Shown here in pieces: positions 36,069-45,712 of a DNA stretch of 64,000 bases. The stretch is from Thalassospira indica. Lineage in GTDB: Bacteria; Pseudomonadota; Alphaproteobacteria; Rhodospirillales; Thalassospiraceae. Position numbers and translations under genes: made by a program. The notes under the pieces are model-generated. The model searched no databases. It was given only the letters and a program-made list of their open reading frames with translations, and had not been told where the DNA came from. The stretch is from positions 3,350,001 through 3,414,000 of the forward strand of contig NZ_CP031555.1 in NCBI RefSeq assembly GCF_003403095.1, given 5' to 3'. The stretch's first letter is position 1; each line of letters opens with the position of its first letter.

Positions 36069-36885
36069 TGCTGTGCCCCGCACGCAGCCCTTCCCGCACC
36101 CGATGCGCAATCTCAAGGAATTCCGGCGTTTCGCGGATATCAAGTGTGCGGTCTTTCGGGAAGTCGGTTTCGATCACATCAATGATTCGCCCCGGACGGG
36201 GTGACATCACGACAATCTTGGACGACAGATACACCGCCTCGGGGATGGAGTGGGTGACGAACGCCACCGTCTTGTTGGTCCGCGCCCACAATTTCAACAG
36301 CTGTTCATTCAGGTGATCGCGCACGATTTCATCAAGCGCGCCAAATGGTTCGTCCATCAACAGCAGGTCGGCGTCGAACGACAGGGCACGCGCGATTGAC
36401 GCACGTTGCTGCATGCCGCCGGACAGCTGCCATGGGAATTTCTTTTCAAAACCATTGAGCTCGACCAGTTTCAGGGCCTCCTGGGCGCGCTTGACGCGCT
36501 CTTCCTTGGAGATTTCCATGATTTCGAGCGGCAAGGTCACGTTGCGTTCGATTGAACGCCACGGCAAAAGTGCGGGTGCCTGAAACACATAGCCATAAGC
36601 ACGCTTTTCGCGCGCTTCATGCGGCGTGACACCATTGATCGAAATTTCGCCGCCGGTGGCTTGTTCAAGGTCGGCGATCACGCGCAAAAGTGTGGTTTTG
36701 CCGCAGCCCGACGGGCCGATAAAGGAAACAAAGTCGCCTTCTTCGATGGTCAGATCGACATCGGAAAGGGCGTAAACGGGACCGTCTGCCGTCTGGAAAG
36801 TCAGCGACAGTTTCTTGATATCAACAACTGCTTTTTTCGATGCGGGCATCTCAGCAACATTATTGACGACTTGTTTTAGCGTCAT
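36058..36885 (-). CDS. ABC ATPase, SsuB/TauB type
   Basis: A 275-residue ATPase: Walker A GPSGCGKTT (about residues 58-66), Q-loop YGYVFQAPALLPW, signature LSGGMQQRASIARAL and Walker B LLLMDEPFGALD, with the H-loop VAFVTHS. All motifs are canonical. It energises the presumed pyrimidine importer and is the first gene of the operon running leftward to hydA. A terminator at 37063-37094 separates it from the nitrilase-family gene. Confidence 0.92.
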   Translation of the reverse strand: MTLKQVVNNVAEMPASKKAVVDIKKLSLTFQTADGPVYALSDVDLTIEEGDFVSFIGPSGCGKTTLLRVIADLEQATGGEISINGVTPHEAREKRAYGYVFQAPALLPWRSIERNVTLPLEIMEISKEERVKRAQEALKLVELNGFEKKFPWQLSGGMQQRASIARALSFDADLLLMDEPFGALDEIVRDHLNEQLLKLWARTNKTVAFVTHSIPEAVYLSSKIVVMSPRPGRIIDVIETDFPKDRTLDIRETPEFLEIAHRVREGLRAGHSNDE

Positions 36886-37062
36886 GGGGTTTCCCCTGAT
36901 CGTATGTCTCTCTCAGAACCAAAAGCGTCTCTTTTGGCACAGTCGATGGAAGCCTCCCTCAGGGACGTTGCCCTGAACCTTGTCGACATTGATCAAACGC
37001 ATAAAGCCTTTGTCCGGTCGTTGCCGGGAACGGGGAATGATACCCCACCTGTCGATCAAGGC

Positions 37063-37094
37063 AAAACGGCGAGCAGCGCTTTGACCGCTCGCCG
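37063..37094 (-). terminator. rho-independent terminator
   Basis: CGGCGAGC/GCTCGCCG with a 12-base loop, followed on the minus strand by GTTTTG. It lies just after the nitrilase-family stop codon and before the ABC operon. Confidence 0.75.
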
Positions 37095-37105
37095 GTATCA
37101 TGAAA

Positions 37106-37972
37106 TCAGTTCCCGTCGGTCAGACGGGTATAGGTCGACGGGCGACGGTCGCGGAAGAATTGCCAGTTGTCGCGAATTTCGCGCACCATCGACATATCCA
37201 TGTCATGGACCAGCAATTCGTCATTATCGCGCGATGCCTGTGCTTCGATTTCGCCGCGTGGATTGACGAAATAGCTTTGGCCGTAAAACTCGCCAATATC
37301 CCAGGGCTGTTCACGGCCGACCCGGTTGATCGCACCGATAAAGCAGCCATTGGCGACAGCCGATGCCGGCTGTTCGAGTTTCCAGATATATTCCGACACC
37401 CCGGCAACCGTCGCCGACGGGTTGACGATATATTCCGCGCCATTAAGTGCTAAGGCACGCCAGCCTTCCGGGAAGTGCCGGTCGTAACAGATATAAACGC
37501 CAAGTTTGCAATACTGGGTATCAAAGACCGGCCAGTTCGAAACACCCGGCTTGAAGAAGAATTTCTCCCAGAAACCGGCGACATGGGGGATGTGGGTTTT
37601 GCGGTATTTGCCAAGATAGGTGCCGTCGGCGTCAATCACGGCAGCGGTGTTGTAATAAACACCGGTGATGTCTTCCTCATAGATCGGAACAACGATCACC
37701 ATTTTGTATTTGGCGGCCAACTCACACATCAGCTGTGTGGTCGGGCCATCAGGGATTTTTTCTGCGGCGGCGTACCATTTCTTGTCCTGGCTCGGACAGA
37801 AATAGGGCTGGGTGAATACTTCCTGAAAGCACAGAACCTGCACACCTTTTTTGCCCGCCTCTTCGATATAGGGCAGGTGTGCGTCGATCATGGCCTTGCG
37901 GATTTCTTCGGGGGACTGATCGGTTGAACCCTTAAGGCTCATTTGAATCAGGCCACCTCTCAGCTTTGACAT
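37106..37972 (-). CDS. nitrilase-superfamily N-carbamoyl-beta-alanine amidohydrolase
   Basis: A 288-residue carbon-nitrogen hydrolase with the catalytic triad visible: Glu51 in CFQEVFTQPYF, Lys125 in KYRKTHIPH and Cys162 in YICYDRHFPEG. The closest recognisable group is beta-ureidopropionase/N-carbamoylputrescine amidase; position beside dihydropyrimidinase and a beta-alanine-type aminotransferase favours N-carbamoyl-beta-alanine (to beta-alanine, CO2 and ammonia). A second, unrelated candidate for the same reaction lies at 41738-43009. Confidence 0.85.
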   Translation of the reverse strand: MSKLRGGLIQMSLKGSTDQSPEEIRKAMIDAHLPYIEEAGKKGVQVLCFQEVFTQPYFCPSQDKKWYAAAEKIPDGPTTQLMCELAAKYKMVIVVPIYEEDITGVYYNTAAVIDADGTYLGKYRKTHIPHVAGFWEKFFFKPGVSNWPVFDTQYCKLGVYICYDRHFPEGWRALALNGAEYIVNPSATVAGVSEYIWKLEQPASAVANGCFIGAINRVGREQPWDIGEFYGQSYFVNPRGEIEAQASRDNDELLVHDMDMSMVREIRDNWQFFRDRRPSTYTRLTDGN

Positions 37973-38220
37973 CCGAGATACCTCCTTGATCTGATATTTT
38001 TATGTCCTTGCCAGCTTTTGCTGATCTTTGGACTTATGTCTTCTCGCGCCCCAAGAACCCTGTTTGTTTTTTTACGGGTTCGTTCCCAGACGGGACGCAA
38101 TCAGAAAAATCGCGAAACAGTTGTTTCCTCCGTGGCGTTGCAGTCCCGTTTGTTTTTGGTGGTTCTGCAAGCCGGGTGTCCCCTGCCCGATTGCGCAGGC
38201 AGGGAACGAAAATCGTAACT

Positions 38221-39555
38221 CTAGTCGATCTCTTTAAGCACTTCGCGCAATGTGCCGAACAGCTGATCAATATGTGATTTTTCAAGGATCAGCGGCGGCG
38301 ACAGCGCAATGATATCACCCGTGGTGCGGATCAGAATGCCCTTCTCAAACGCCTTGAGGAAGGCATTGAACGCACGCTTGGTCGGGAAGCCTTCAATCGG
38401 CTCCAGCTCGATCGCACCGATCAGGCCAAGGTTACGGACATCCTTGACCAGCGGCAGATCGATCAGGCTGTGCACCGCATCTTCCCAATACTGACCAAGT
38501 TCCTTGCCCTTGGAATACAGACCTTCTTCTTCATAGGTCTCAAGCGTTGCCATGGCAGCCGCACAGGCAACCGGGTTGCCCGAATAGGTGTAGCCATGGA
38601 ACAGCTCGATCATGTTTTCCGGGCCGGTCATGAAGGCATCATGGATCTCGTCGGTGGCAAACACCGCACCCATCGGGATGGTGCCGTTGGTAAGGCCCTT
38701 GGCGGTAGTGACCAGATCCGGCTGAACACCGAAATAATCGACTGCGAACGGTGCGCCAAGACGACCGAAACCGGTGATGACCTCATCAAAGATCAACAAG
38801 ATGCCATGCTTGGTGCAGATCTCGCGCAGGCGTTCCAGATAGCCCTTCGGCGGGATCAGAACACCGGTGGAGCCCGCAACCGGCTCGACAATCACGGCCG
38901 CGATGGTCGACGGATCATGCAACGCGCAAATGCGTTCCAGATCTTCGGCAAGGTAGGCACCATGTTCGGGCATACCGCGGGTAACACCGTTTTCGTCCGG
39001 CAGGTAAGTGTGACGCATATGGTCCACACCGCCCAGCATCTGGCCGAATGTTTTGCGGTTACCCGAAATACCACCAACGGAAATACCGCCGAAGTTCACA
39101 CCGTGATATCCGCGTTCGCGACCGATCAGGCGGGTCCGCTGTCCATCGCCGCGTGCACGGTGATAGGCCAGTGCGATTTTAAGCGCGGTTTCAACCGACT
39201 CAGAACCGGAGTTGGTATAGAAAACGTGGTTGAGATTGCCCGGCATCAACTGTGCCAGACGGCTGGCCAGTTCGAACGCCTTGGGATGGCCCATCTGGAA
39301 TGCCGGGGCATAATCCAGCTCGTCCATCTGTGCCTTGACCGCTTCGACGATTTTCGGACGCTTGTGACCAGCGTTGCAGCACCAAAGGCCTGCGGTGCCA
39401 TCAAGGATGTCGCGGTTATCGTCGGTTTTGTAATACATGCCATCGGCCGACACCAGCATACGCGGGGTCTGCTTGAACTGACGGTTGGCAGTAAAGGGCA
39501 TCCAGAACGCCGAAAGATCGTTCGGACGGCTGATTTTCGTGGTGGCTGTCATCAA
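38221..39555 (-). CDS. class-III omega-amino acid:pyruvate aminotransferase
   Basis: A 444-residue PLP enzyme of fold type I. The region LLIFDEVITGFGRLGAPFAVDYF holds the PLP-ring Asp, and VTTAKGLTNGTIPMGAVF holds the Schiff-base Lys. The phosphate and substrate segment TNSGSESVETALKIALAYHRARG is also present. Beta-alanine:pyruvate transaminases have this profile, producing malonate semialdehyde. It would consume the product of the ureidopropionase step. The malonate-semialdehyde dehydrogenase is not in the window. Confidence 0.88.
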   Translation of the reverse strand: MMTATTKISRPNDLSAFWMPFTANRQFKQTPRMLVSADGMYYKTDDNRDILDGTAGLWCCNAGHKRPKIVEAVKAQMDELDYAPAFQMGHPKAFELASRLAQLMPGNLNHVFYTNSGSESVETALKIALAYHRARGDGQRTRLIGRERGYHGVNFGGISVGGISGNRKTFGQMLGGVDHMRHTYLPDENGVTRGMPEHGAYLAEDLERICALHDPSTIAAVIVEPVAGSTGVLIPPKGYLERLREICTKHGILLIFDEVITGFGRLGAPFAVDYFGVQPDLVTTAKGLTNGTIPMGAVFATDEIHDAFMTGPENMIELFHGYTYSGNPVACAAAMATLETYEEEGLYSKGKELGQYWEDAVHSLIDLPLVKDVRNLGLIGAIELEPIEGFPTKRAFNAFLKAFEKGILIRTTGDIIALSPPLILEKSHIDQLFGTLREVLKEID

Positions 39556-40048
39556 AAGGTCTCCCGTACCTTTTCAAGTTCTTCCCTCGACCGGTTCGGT
39601 GGCGGGCCACCGTGCACCGGCATCTGATATTCTTCATCCCGTTTTCGCGAAAAGGTATCTGGCCTGATGACCAAAATGTCGCACATTCGTTTTCCGGGAC
39701 GGCCCGACCTGTTGCGGGCACACAAACGTCGTTAGCATGAGACATGCCCACGCACTAGCGCTTTAATACCACCGCGGAACTGTTTCGAATATTCGACTGT
39801 CAAACACCATTTCGGCGACCCTGATTTTTATTTACGGCGTCTATTTTGTGTTTATCTTTCATCGGTACTGTTCGATATTTCGGACAAAACCGACTCTTGA
39901 CCATGGCTTGGAACGACGCGCATAAAAAGTTTCTTTTTGATATTTGCAGTAGAGGTTATTTTAACCTGACCAAACGGTCAAGATAAATGACGCGATTTAG
40001 ACAGCACGATTGAGATCCATCAAAATCGGCGCGAAACGGGACACAAAA
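39556..40048. other. divergent regulatory region aminotransferase / rutR
   Basis: A 493-bp gap, AT-rich from 39820 to 39990. It carries a perfect RutR half-site TTGACCA at 39897-39903 and a near-consensus RutR palindrome at 39966-39981. No further gene was recognised. Confidence 0.6.
39966..39981. promoter_or_regulatory. RutR-type operator upstream of rutR
   Basis: CTGACCAAACGGTCAA matches the RutR consensus TTGACCANNTGGTCAA at 12 of 14 defined positions. It lies 68 bp upstream of the RutR-like gene, suggesting autoregulation, and possibly control of the divergent aminotransferase. Confidence 0.75.
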
Positions 40049-40687
40049 ATGAGCACAAAACCCGCAGTAAACGGCGCACACAAGGCCGCGATCCGACAGG
40101 AAAACGAAGAACAGATTCTGGCCGCTGCCGAACGGGTCTTTGCCGATTTCGGGTTCAAGGGGGCAACCACTGCGCGGATTGCCGAAATCGCCAATGTCCC
40201 CAAGGCCAATGTGCATTACTATTTCAGCACCAAAGAGGCCCTGTATCGCCGGATCATGGAAGATGTTTGCGACCACTGGCTCGAAGCGGCAATGACGTTC
40301 GATAACAGTGCCGACCCCGCCTTCATTCTGCGCGGCTATATCGAGGCCAAGATGGATTTGTCGCGTGTGCGTCCATACGGATCGCGTCTTTGGGCACATG
40401 AAATCATCCGTGGCGCCAAATTCTCGTCGGAATATATCTCGACCACGGTGAAAAACTGGCTCGATAGCCGCGTGGAAGTCATTCGGGGCTGGATTGACGA
40501 GGGCAAGATGGATGAGGTCGAACCCTACACCCTGATGTACATGATCTTTGCCACCACACAGCACTATGCCGACTTTGGCCGCCAGATCGAGATTTTCAAC
40601 AATGACAAACCACTGACCGACGCACAATTTGCCGAGGCCAAGGAAAATGTCGTGCGGATCATATTGAAGGGTGTCGGCCTCGCCTGA
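40049..40687 (+). CDS. rutR: RutR-like TetR regulator of pyrimidine use
   Basis: A 212-residue TetR protein. The DNA-binding N-terminus is AAERVFADFGFKGATTARIAEIANVPKANVHYYFSTKEALY (about residues 25-65). The C-terminal half resembles E. coli RutR, with FATTQHYADFGRQIE and ENVVRIILKG near the end. RutR responds to uracil or thymine. Position among preTA, hydA and a pyrimidine-type importer and a RutR-like operator upstream support this. ATG at 40049 is chosen over earlier in-frame starts because the homologous region begins just after it. Confidence 0.85.
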   Translation: MSTKPAVNGAHKAAIRQENEEQILAAAERVFADFGFKGATTARIAEIANVPKANVHYYFSTKEALYRRIMEDVCDHWLEAAMTFDNSADPAFILRGYIEAKMDLSRVRPYGSRLWAHEIIRGAKFSSEYISTTVKNWLDSRVEVIRGWIDEGKMDEVEPYTLMYMIFATTQHYADFGRQIEIFNNDKPLTDAQFAEAKENVVRIILKGVGLA

Positions 40688-40801
40688 TCCCCCGTTTGGG
40701 GACCTGACTGCGGCCGACGTCACCACTTCTGTATAGTTGTATCGGATTATCGCGGGACCAATTTTAGTTATTCCTGATAATCACGATGTTTGCAGACAAT
40801 A

Positions 40802-41653
40802 ATGCTGTGTATCGGACCATCACTTCGCGCTGTTTGTGGTTGTATTTCCGCTGTCCTGATCGGCGGACTTGCGTCCCTGATGACATTCCCGGCAGCTGCC
40901 GAAAACGCAATTTTAGCCCAGACACAAAATACCCCGCCTGCCAGCAATTGCAGGAAGCTGTCGGTTGGCGGCGCAGACGGTTGGGAGCCGATCACCTATA
41001 TCCGTGATGATGGCCAACAGACCGGGCTTGCAATCGACATTTTGCAGGATTACGCCAACCGTCACGATTTGAAGCTTGATCTCAATCTCGACATTCCCTG
41101 GACACGCGCCATTCAGATGCTCAGCAAGGGTGAACTGGATGTGATTGCCGGCGCCTATTTCACCCACGAGCGCGATCAGGTCCACTTTTATAGTGCGCCA
41201 TTTGCCAATGACGACATCATGGTCTTTCAACGCAACGACAATCGCTTTCCGGTCGTCGAGCTGAGTGATCTGATCGGGTATGACGGTGCGCGTCCGCAAG
41301 GTGGCAGTTACGGCGATTATATCGACCGCTTTGCCGAACAACGGCTGAACATGATTTTCTCCCCCACCGGCAATCGCATCTTTGACGTCCTGATGAATGG
41401 GCGGGTCGATTATGTGATGCTGGGGCGCTTTGACGGGCTGACCAATATCTATCGCGATAATCTGATCGACGACATCATCGTGGTCGAACCACCGATTGAC
41501 AGCAACAAGGTCCATTTCATGTTTTCACGCAAAAGCCCCTGCATGGGCCATGTCAGAAACCTGAATATCCTGATCGAACAGCTTGCCGAAGACGGAACGC
41601 TTGATCAGTGGACCGAGAACCATCTTCTTGATGTGTCCGAAGGGGCGAGTTAA
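40802..41653 (+). CDS. orphan periplasmic amino-acid-type binding protein (SBP family 3)
   Basis: A 283-residue protein with a signal sequence (SLRAVCGCISAVLIGGLASLMTFPAAAE). The mature part has GLAIDILQDYANRH, then WTRAIQMLSKGELDVIAGAYFTHERDQVHFYSAPF, typical of family-3 solute-binding proteins. No permease or ATPase gene for an amino acid transporter is nearby. It may serve a transporter elsewhere or act as a periplasmic sensor. ATG at 40802 is the first strong in-frame codon; no good ribosome site is seen. Confidence 0.75.
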   Translation: MLCIGPSLRAVCGCISAVLIGGLASLMTFPAAAENAILAQTQNTPPASNCRKLSVGGADGWEPITYIRDDGQQTGLAIDILQDYANRHDLKLDLNLDIPWTRAIQMLSKGELDVIAGAYFTHERDQVHFYSAPFANDDIMVFQRNDNRFPVVELSDLIGYDGARPQGGSYGDYIDRFAEQRLNMIFSPTGNRIFDVLMNGRVDYVMLGRFDGLTNIYRDNLIDDIIVVEPPIDSNKVHFMFSRKSPCMGHVRNLNILIEQLAEDGTLDQWTENHLLDVSEGAS

Positions 41654-41677
41654 CGGCGGCCTGTTGCCACCATAATA

Positions 41678-41708
41678 AAAAAGCAGGGCGCACATAACGC
41701 CCTGCTTT
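41678..41708. terminator. bidirectional rho-independent terminator
   Basis: AAAGCAGGGCG/CGCCCTGCTTT with a 7-base loop, flanked by AAAA on the left. It separates the convergent binding-protein and amidohydrolase genes. Confidence 0.9.
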
Positions 41709-41737
41709 ACATTTGGTCACCGTAAAATGTCGGGACC

Positions 41738-43009
41738 CTATTTTTGCATCACGGTTTCATCGGCCTTGGCCAGAACCGCATGCAGCAGAACCTGACCACC
41801 GGCATCCGACCAGTGTTTGTGCACTTCTTCGATCTCGTTATGCGAAATGCCGTCAACACACGGGATAAAGATCATCGCCGTCGGGCAAACTTGCGCGAGA
41901 TAGCACGCATCATGCCCCGCACCCGAAACGATTTCACGCGCAGAGAACCCGCCAAGTTCGGCCCCCATGCGTACCGCATCGACACAGGATTTATCGAACG
42001 GCACCGGTGCGTAATAAAAGATCTGCTCAAGCTCGGTCTGAAGGCCGATCTCCTTGGCAATCTTTTCGACACCTTCGCGCAATGCCTTGTCCATATCGGC
42101 CAGAACCGCATCATCGGGATGGCGGAAATCGACGGTAAAGAACACCTCGCCCGGGATGACGTTGCGTGAGTTCGGATGGATTTGCATCATGCCGACCGTC
42201 GCACAGGCAAGCGGGGAGCGATCCAGACCGATCTTGTTGACCAGATCAACCACGCGCGCCGCACCAAGCAATGCATCCTTACGCGTCTTCATCGGGGTCG
42301 GGCCGGCATGGGCTTCGACACCGGTGAACTTGATTTCATACCAACGCTGGCCCTGGGCATCGGTGACAATGCCGATATCCTTGCCTTCATCTTCAAGGAT
42401 CGGGCCCTGTTCGATATGGGCTTCGAAATAGGCCCCCATCGGATGGGCATCAATGGTGGCCTCGTCCGGCCCCATATAGCCGATACGCTCCAACTCCTCG
42501 CCCATGGTTTTGCCATCAACATCCGCACGGGAATGACCGTATTCAAGGTCAAACACCTTGGCAAAGACACCGGATGCCACCATGGCCGGGGCAAAGCGCG
42601 AGCCTTCCTCGTTCGTCCAGCAAACGACTTCAAGAGGCGCTTCGGTTTCGTATTTGGCTTCATTGAGCGTGCGGATCACTTCAAGCCCCGACAGCACCCC
42701 GTAAACACCGTCATACTTGCCACCTGTGGGCTGGCTATCAAGGTGGCTTCCCATCACCACGGGCGGCAGATCGGGATTGCGGCCTTCGCGGCGGGCAAAG
42801 ATATTGCCCATTTTATCGATCCGGATCGAGCAACCTTCTGCCTTGCACCAGTCGATGAACAGATCACGGCTTTCACGGTCAAGATCGGTCAGCGCCAGAC
42901 GGCAAACGCCGTCCTTTGCGGTTTTGCCGATCTTGGCCATTTCCATCAGGCTATCCCAAAGGCGGTCACCATCAATTGACAGGTTACGTACACTGGGTTG
43001 AGCAGTCAT
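41738..43009 (-). CDS. M20-type N-carbamoyl-amino-acid amidohydrolase (PydC/AllC-like)
   Basis: A 423-residue Zn/Mn-dependent amidohydrolase of the hydantoinase/carbamoylase family. Metal ligands are seen in GSHLDSQPTGGKYDGVYGV, TNEEGSRFAPA and near the end CVDGISHNEIEEV. Family members hydrolyse N-carbamoyl-L-amino acids, allantoate or N-carbamoyl-beta-alanine. It is cotranscribed with preT and preA upstream (42-bp gap), so beta-ureidopropionase is the likely role. The 55158-56396 gene is a paralogue. Confidence 0.88.
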   Translation of the reverse strand: MTAQPSVRNLSIDGDRLWDSLMEMAKIGKTAKDGVCRLALTDLDRESRDLFIDWCKAEGCSIRIDKMGNIFARREGRNPDLPPVVMGSHLDSQPTGGKYDGVYGVLSGLEVIRTLNEAKYETEAPLEVVCWTNEEGSRFAPAMVASGVFAKVFDLEYGHSRADVDGKTMGEELERIGYMGPDEATIDAHPMGAYFEAHIEQGPILEDEGKDIGIVTDAQGQRWYEIKFTGVEAHAGPTPMKTRKDALLGAARVVDLVNKIGLDRSPLACATVGMMQIHPNSRNVIPGEVFFTVDFRHPDDAVLADMDKALREGVEKIAKEIGLQTELEQIFYYAPVPFDKSCVDAVRMGAELGGFSAREIVSGAGHDACYLAQVCPTAMIFIPCVDGISHNEIEEVHKHWSDAGGQVLLHAVLAKADETVMQK

Positions 43010-43050
43010 TCGTCAGTCCTTTTGGTTTTGGTGGCGTTTGCGCGGATGGC

Positions 43051-44328
43051 TTATTCAGCAGCCACGCGCATGGGATTAAGCGGATGTTCCGGCCAGGTCA
43101 TCGGCGGTTTGTCGGTCTTGACCGGTTCCATGGTGATGCAATCGGGCACCGGGCAGATGTGATAACAAAGGTTACAGCCAACGCATTCCTCATCGACCAC
43201 TTCGAACAGACGGCCGCCTTCGGGCTTGTCGGTCATGGTGATTGCCTGGTGCGAGGTATCTTCACACGCAATATGGCAACGACCGCACTCGATGCAGTTA
43301 TCCGGGTTGATCACCGCCTTGGTGTCGAAGTTCATGTTAAGCTCGTTCCAGTCGGAAACCTGCGGAACGGCAGCACGGGTGAACTGTTCGACACTGGTAT
43401 AACCCTTGTCATCCATCCACTGGCTCATACCGTCAATCAGGTCATCAACCACGCGGAAGCCATAGATCATCGCAGCCGTGCAAACCTGAACGGCGTTCGA
43501 TCCAAGTGCCATGAATTCGACGGCATCTTTCCAGGTGGTGATGCCCCCGATACCGGAAATCTCAAGATCGCGGGTTTCAGGTGTGCGGGCGATTTCCGCC
43601 ACCATGTTCAGCGCAATCGGCTTGACCGCAGACCCGCAATAACCGCCATGCGTGCCCTTGCCGTCAACGACTGGCTCCGGGATCATGTTGTCGATATCGA
43701 CTGAGACGATGGAGTTAACGGTGTTAATCAGCGATACGGCATCCGCCCCGCCCTTAAGCGCTGCTTCGGCCGACCACAGGATGTTGGTGATATTCGGGGT
43801 CAGTTTGGTAAAGACCGGAATATCGACCGCATCCTTGACCCAACGGGTGACCTGTTCGACCATTTCCGGCACCTGACCGATGGCCGATCCCATGCCGCGT
43901 TCGCACATGCCGTGCGGGCAACCAAGGTTAAGCTCAAGCCCATGCACACCGCTTTCGGCGATCTGCTGGGCAAGGTCCTTCCAGGCGCGTTCCTCGATCG
44001 GGGCCATCATCGAACCGATGATGACGTGATCAGGATACTCTTTCCGGCATTCACGGATTTCCTGAAGGTTGGTGGCAAGCGGACGGTCGGAAATCAGCTC
44101 GATATTGTTGATCCCCAGCAGACGGCGGTTCTGGTCATGGTGCGCGCCATAGCGCGAGGACACGTTGACCACGGGCGGATCGATGCCCAGCGTCTTCCAG
44201 ACAACCCCGCCCCAGCCTGCTTCAAAGGCGCGAACAACGTTGTATTTCTTGTCCGTTGGCGGCGCGGAGGCCAGCCAGAACGGGTTAAGCGAATCAATAC
44301 CGGCGATTTTGCAGCTTAGATCAGCCAT
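43051..44328 (-). CDS. preA: NAD-dependent dihydropyrimidine dehydrogenase, catalytic subunit
   Basis: A 425-residue protein: an FMN-binding TIM barrel like dihydroorotate dehydrogenase (GLELNLGCPHGMCERGMGSAIGQ and GISGNR-type GIGGITTW segments), followed by two C-terminal 4Fe-4S motifs, CIECGRCHIACEDTSHQ and CVGCNLCYHICPVPDC. The catalytic Cys is in the GCPHGMCERGMG loop. With PreT it reduces uracil and thymine (or the reverse reaction). The start is 25 bp after the preT stop. Confidence 0.95.
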   Translation of the reverse strand: MADLSCKIAGIDSLNPFWLASAPPTDKKYNVVRAFEAGWGGVVWKTLGIDPPVVNVSSRYGAHHDQNRRLLGINNIELISDRPLATNLQEIRECRKEYPDHVIIGSMMAPIEERAWKDLAQQIAESGVHGLELNLGCPHGMCERGMGSAIGQVPEMVEQVTRWVKDAVDIPVFTKLTPNITNILWSAEAALKGGADAVSLINTVNSIVSVDIDNMIPEPVVDGKGTHGGYCGSAVKPIALNMVAEIARTPETRDLEISGIGGITTWKDAVEFMALGSNAVQVCTAAMIYGFRVVDDLIDGMSQWMDDKGYTSVEQFTRAAVPQVSDWNELNMNFDTKAVINPDNCIECGRCHIACEDTSHQAITMTDKPEGGRLFEVVDEECVGCNLCYHICPVPDCITMEPVKTDKPPMTWPEHPLNPMRVAAE

Positions 44329-44353
44329 TTTCTCTCTCCCTTTGGCTAGCGTT

Positions 44354-45712
44354 TCACGCGGATTTCAGGAATGCATCAATGGCGATGGCGGCCTGTTTGC
44401 CGTCTTCGACCGACTGAACAGTCAGGTCTTCGCCACTCTTGATGCAGTCCCCACCGGCGAACACGCCCGGGGCGGTTGTCTGATAGTTTTTATCGACCAC
44501 GATCTTGCCGCCGGTGATCTCCATCCCGGCAAGGTCATCGGTTTTGATTTTTTGTCCGATGGCCTTCAAAATCTGGTCTGCACGCACTTCAAAGGTTTCG
44601 CCTGTGCCGACAAGCTTGCCACTGGCATCAAGTTCGGTCTTTTCGAACTCCATGCCCATCAGCTTGCCATTGGCCTTGATCGCGACCGGCTTTGCCCAGT
44701 AACGCACAATAACGCCGTTGGTTTTGGCAAGGTCCTGCTCGAACTCGGTCGCGGACATGTTTTCCGCACCCCGGCGGTAAACAAGGGTGACTTCCTCGGC
44801 CCCAAGGCGTTTGGCCTGAACCGCGGCATCAATTGCGGTGTTGCCACCGCCAATGACGATCACGTTGTTGCCAACCGGCATATCGGATTTCGGTTCGGTC
44901 TGACGCAGTTTTTCGATGAAATTGATTGCGTCATCAACACCCGGGAAATCTTCACCCTTAAGGCCAAGATCATTGGTCGAGCCAAGACCAACACCAACAA
45001 ACACGGCATCGTATTTGGCTTTGAGGTCGGCAAGGTTGATGTCCTTGCCAAGCGCCTTGTTATATTCGATTTCAATCCCGCCGATGCCCAGAAGGAATTC
45101 TACTTCGCGCTGGGCGAAATCGTTGGTCATCTTGTAGGCGGCAAGACCATATTCATTAAGCCCGCCCGGTTTCGGCTTGGCTTCGAACACGACAACGTCA
45201 TGGCCCAGCATCGCCGCACGGTGCGCGCACGAAAGGCCCGCCGGACCGGCACCGACAACGGCAATGGTCTTGCCGGTTTTGGGTGCACGTTTGAACGGAT
45301 GGGGCAGATCGCGCGCCATCAGATGATCAACCGCGTATCGTTGCAGGCTGCCGATCTCAACGGCGGTATCCTCGGCGACGTTACGCACGCAGGCCTCTTC
45401 ACACAGCACTTCGGTCGGGCAGGCCCGCGCACAGGTGCCGCCCATGATGTTGGCTGACAAAATGGTTTTTGCCGCACCATCCGGGTTGCCGGTGCTGATT
45501 TTGCGAATGAAGGATGGAATATCGATTGATGTCGGGCATGCGGTCACGCATGGCGCGTCATAGCAATACAGGCAGCGGTTGCTTTCCGCCATCGCCTGAA
45601 GCGTGGAATAGGCCGGATGCAGATCGGAAAAGCCGTCATCTGCGTCATTGTGACCAGCACCGCCATGAACGGCACCGGATTTTGAAGCTTGCTTGGCCTG
45701 CAAGGTGGTCAT
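44354..45712 (-). CDS. preT: NAD-dependent dihydropyrimidine dehydrogenase, electron-transfer subunit
   Basis: A 452-residue glutamate-synthase-small-subunit-like flavoprotein. N-terminal Fe-S cysteines lie in CLYCYDAPCVTACPTSID and CARACPTEVLCEEACVRN. FAD binds at VVGAGPAGLSCAHRAAMLG (about residues 152-170) and NAD(P)H at VIGGGNTAIDAAVQAKRLG (about 290-308). It forms the PreTA complex with the next gene. A RutR-type operator lies about 310 bp upstream. Confidence 0.95.
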   Translation of the reverse strand: MTTLQAKQASKSGAVHGGAGHNDADDGFSDLHPAYSTLQAMAESNRCLYCYDAPCVTACPTSIDIPSFIRKISTGNPDGAAKTILSANIMGGTCARACPTEVLCEEACVRNVAEDTAVEIGSLQRYAVDHLMARDLPHPFKRAPKTGKTIAVVGAGPAGLSCAHRAAMLGHDVVVFEAKPKPGGLNEYGLAAYKMTNDFAQREVEFLLGIGGIEIEYNKALGKDINLADLKAKYDAVFVGVGLGSTNDLGLKGEDFPGVDDAINFIEKLRQTEPKSDMPVGNNVIVIGGGNTAIDAAVQAKRLGAEEVTLVYRRGAENMSATEFEQDLAKTNGVIVRYWAKPVAIKANGKLMGMEFEKTELDASGKLVGTGETFEVRADQILKAIGQKIKTDDLAGMEITGGKIVVDKNYQTTAPGVFAGGDCIKSGEDLTVQSVEDGKQAAIAIDAFLKSA

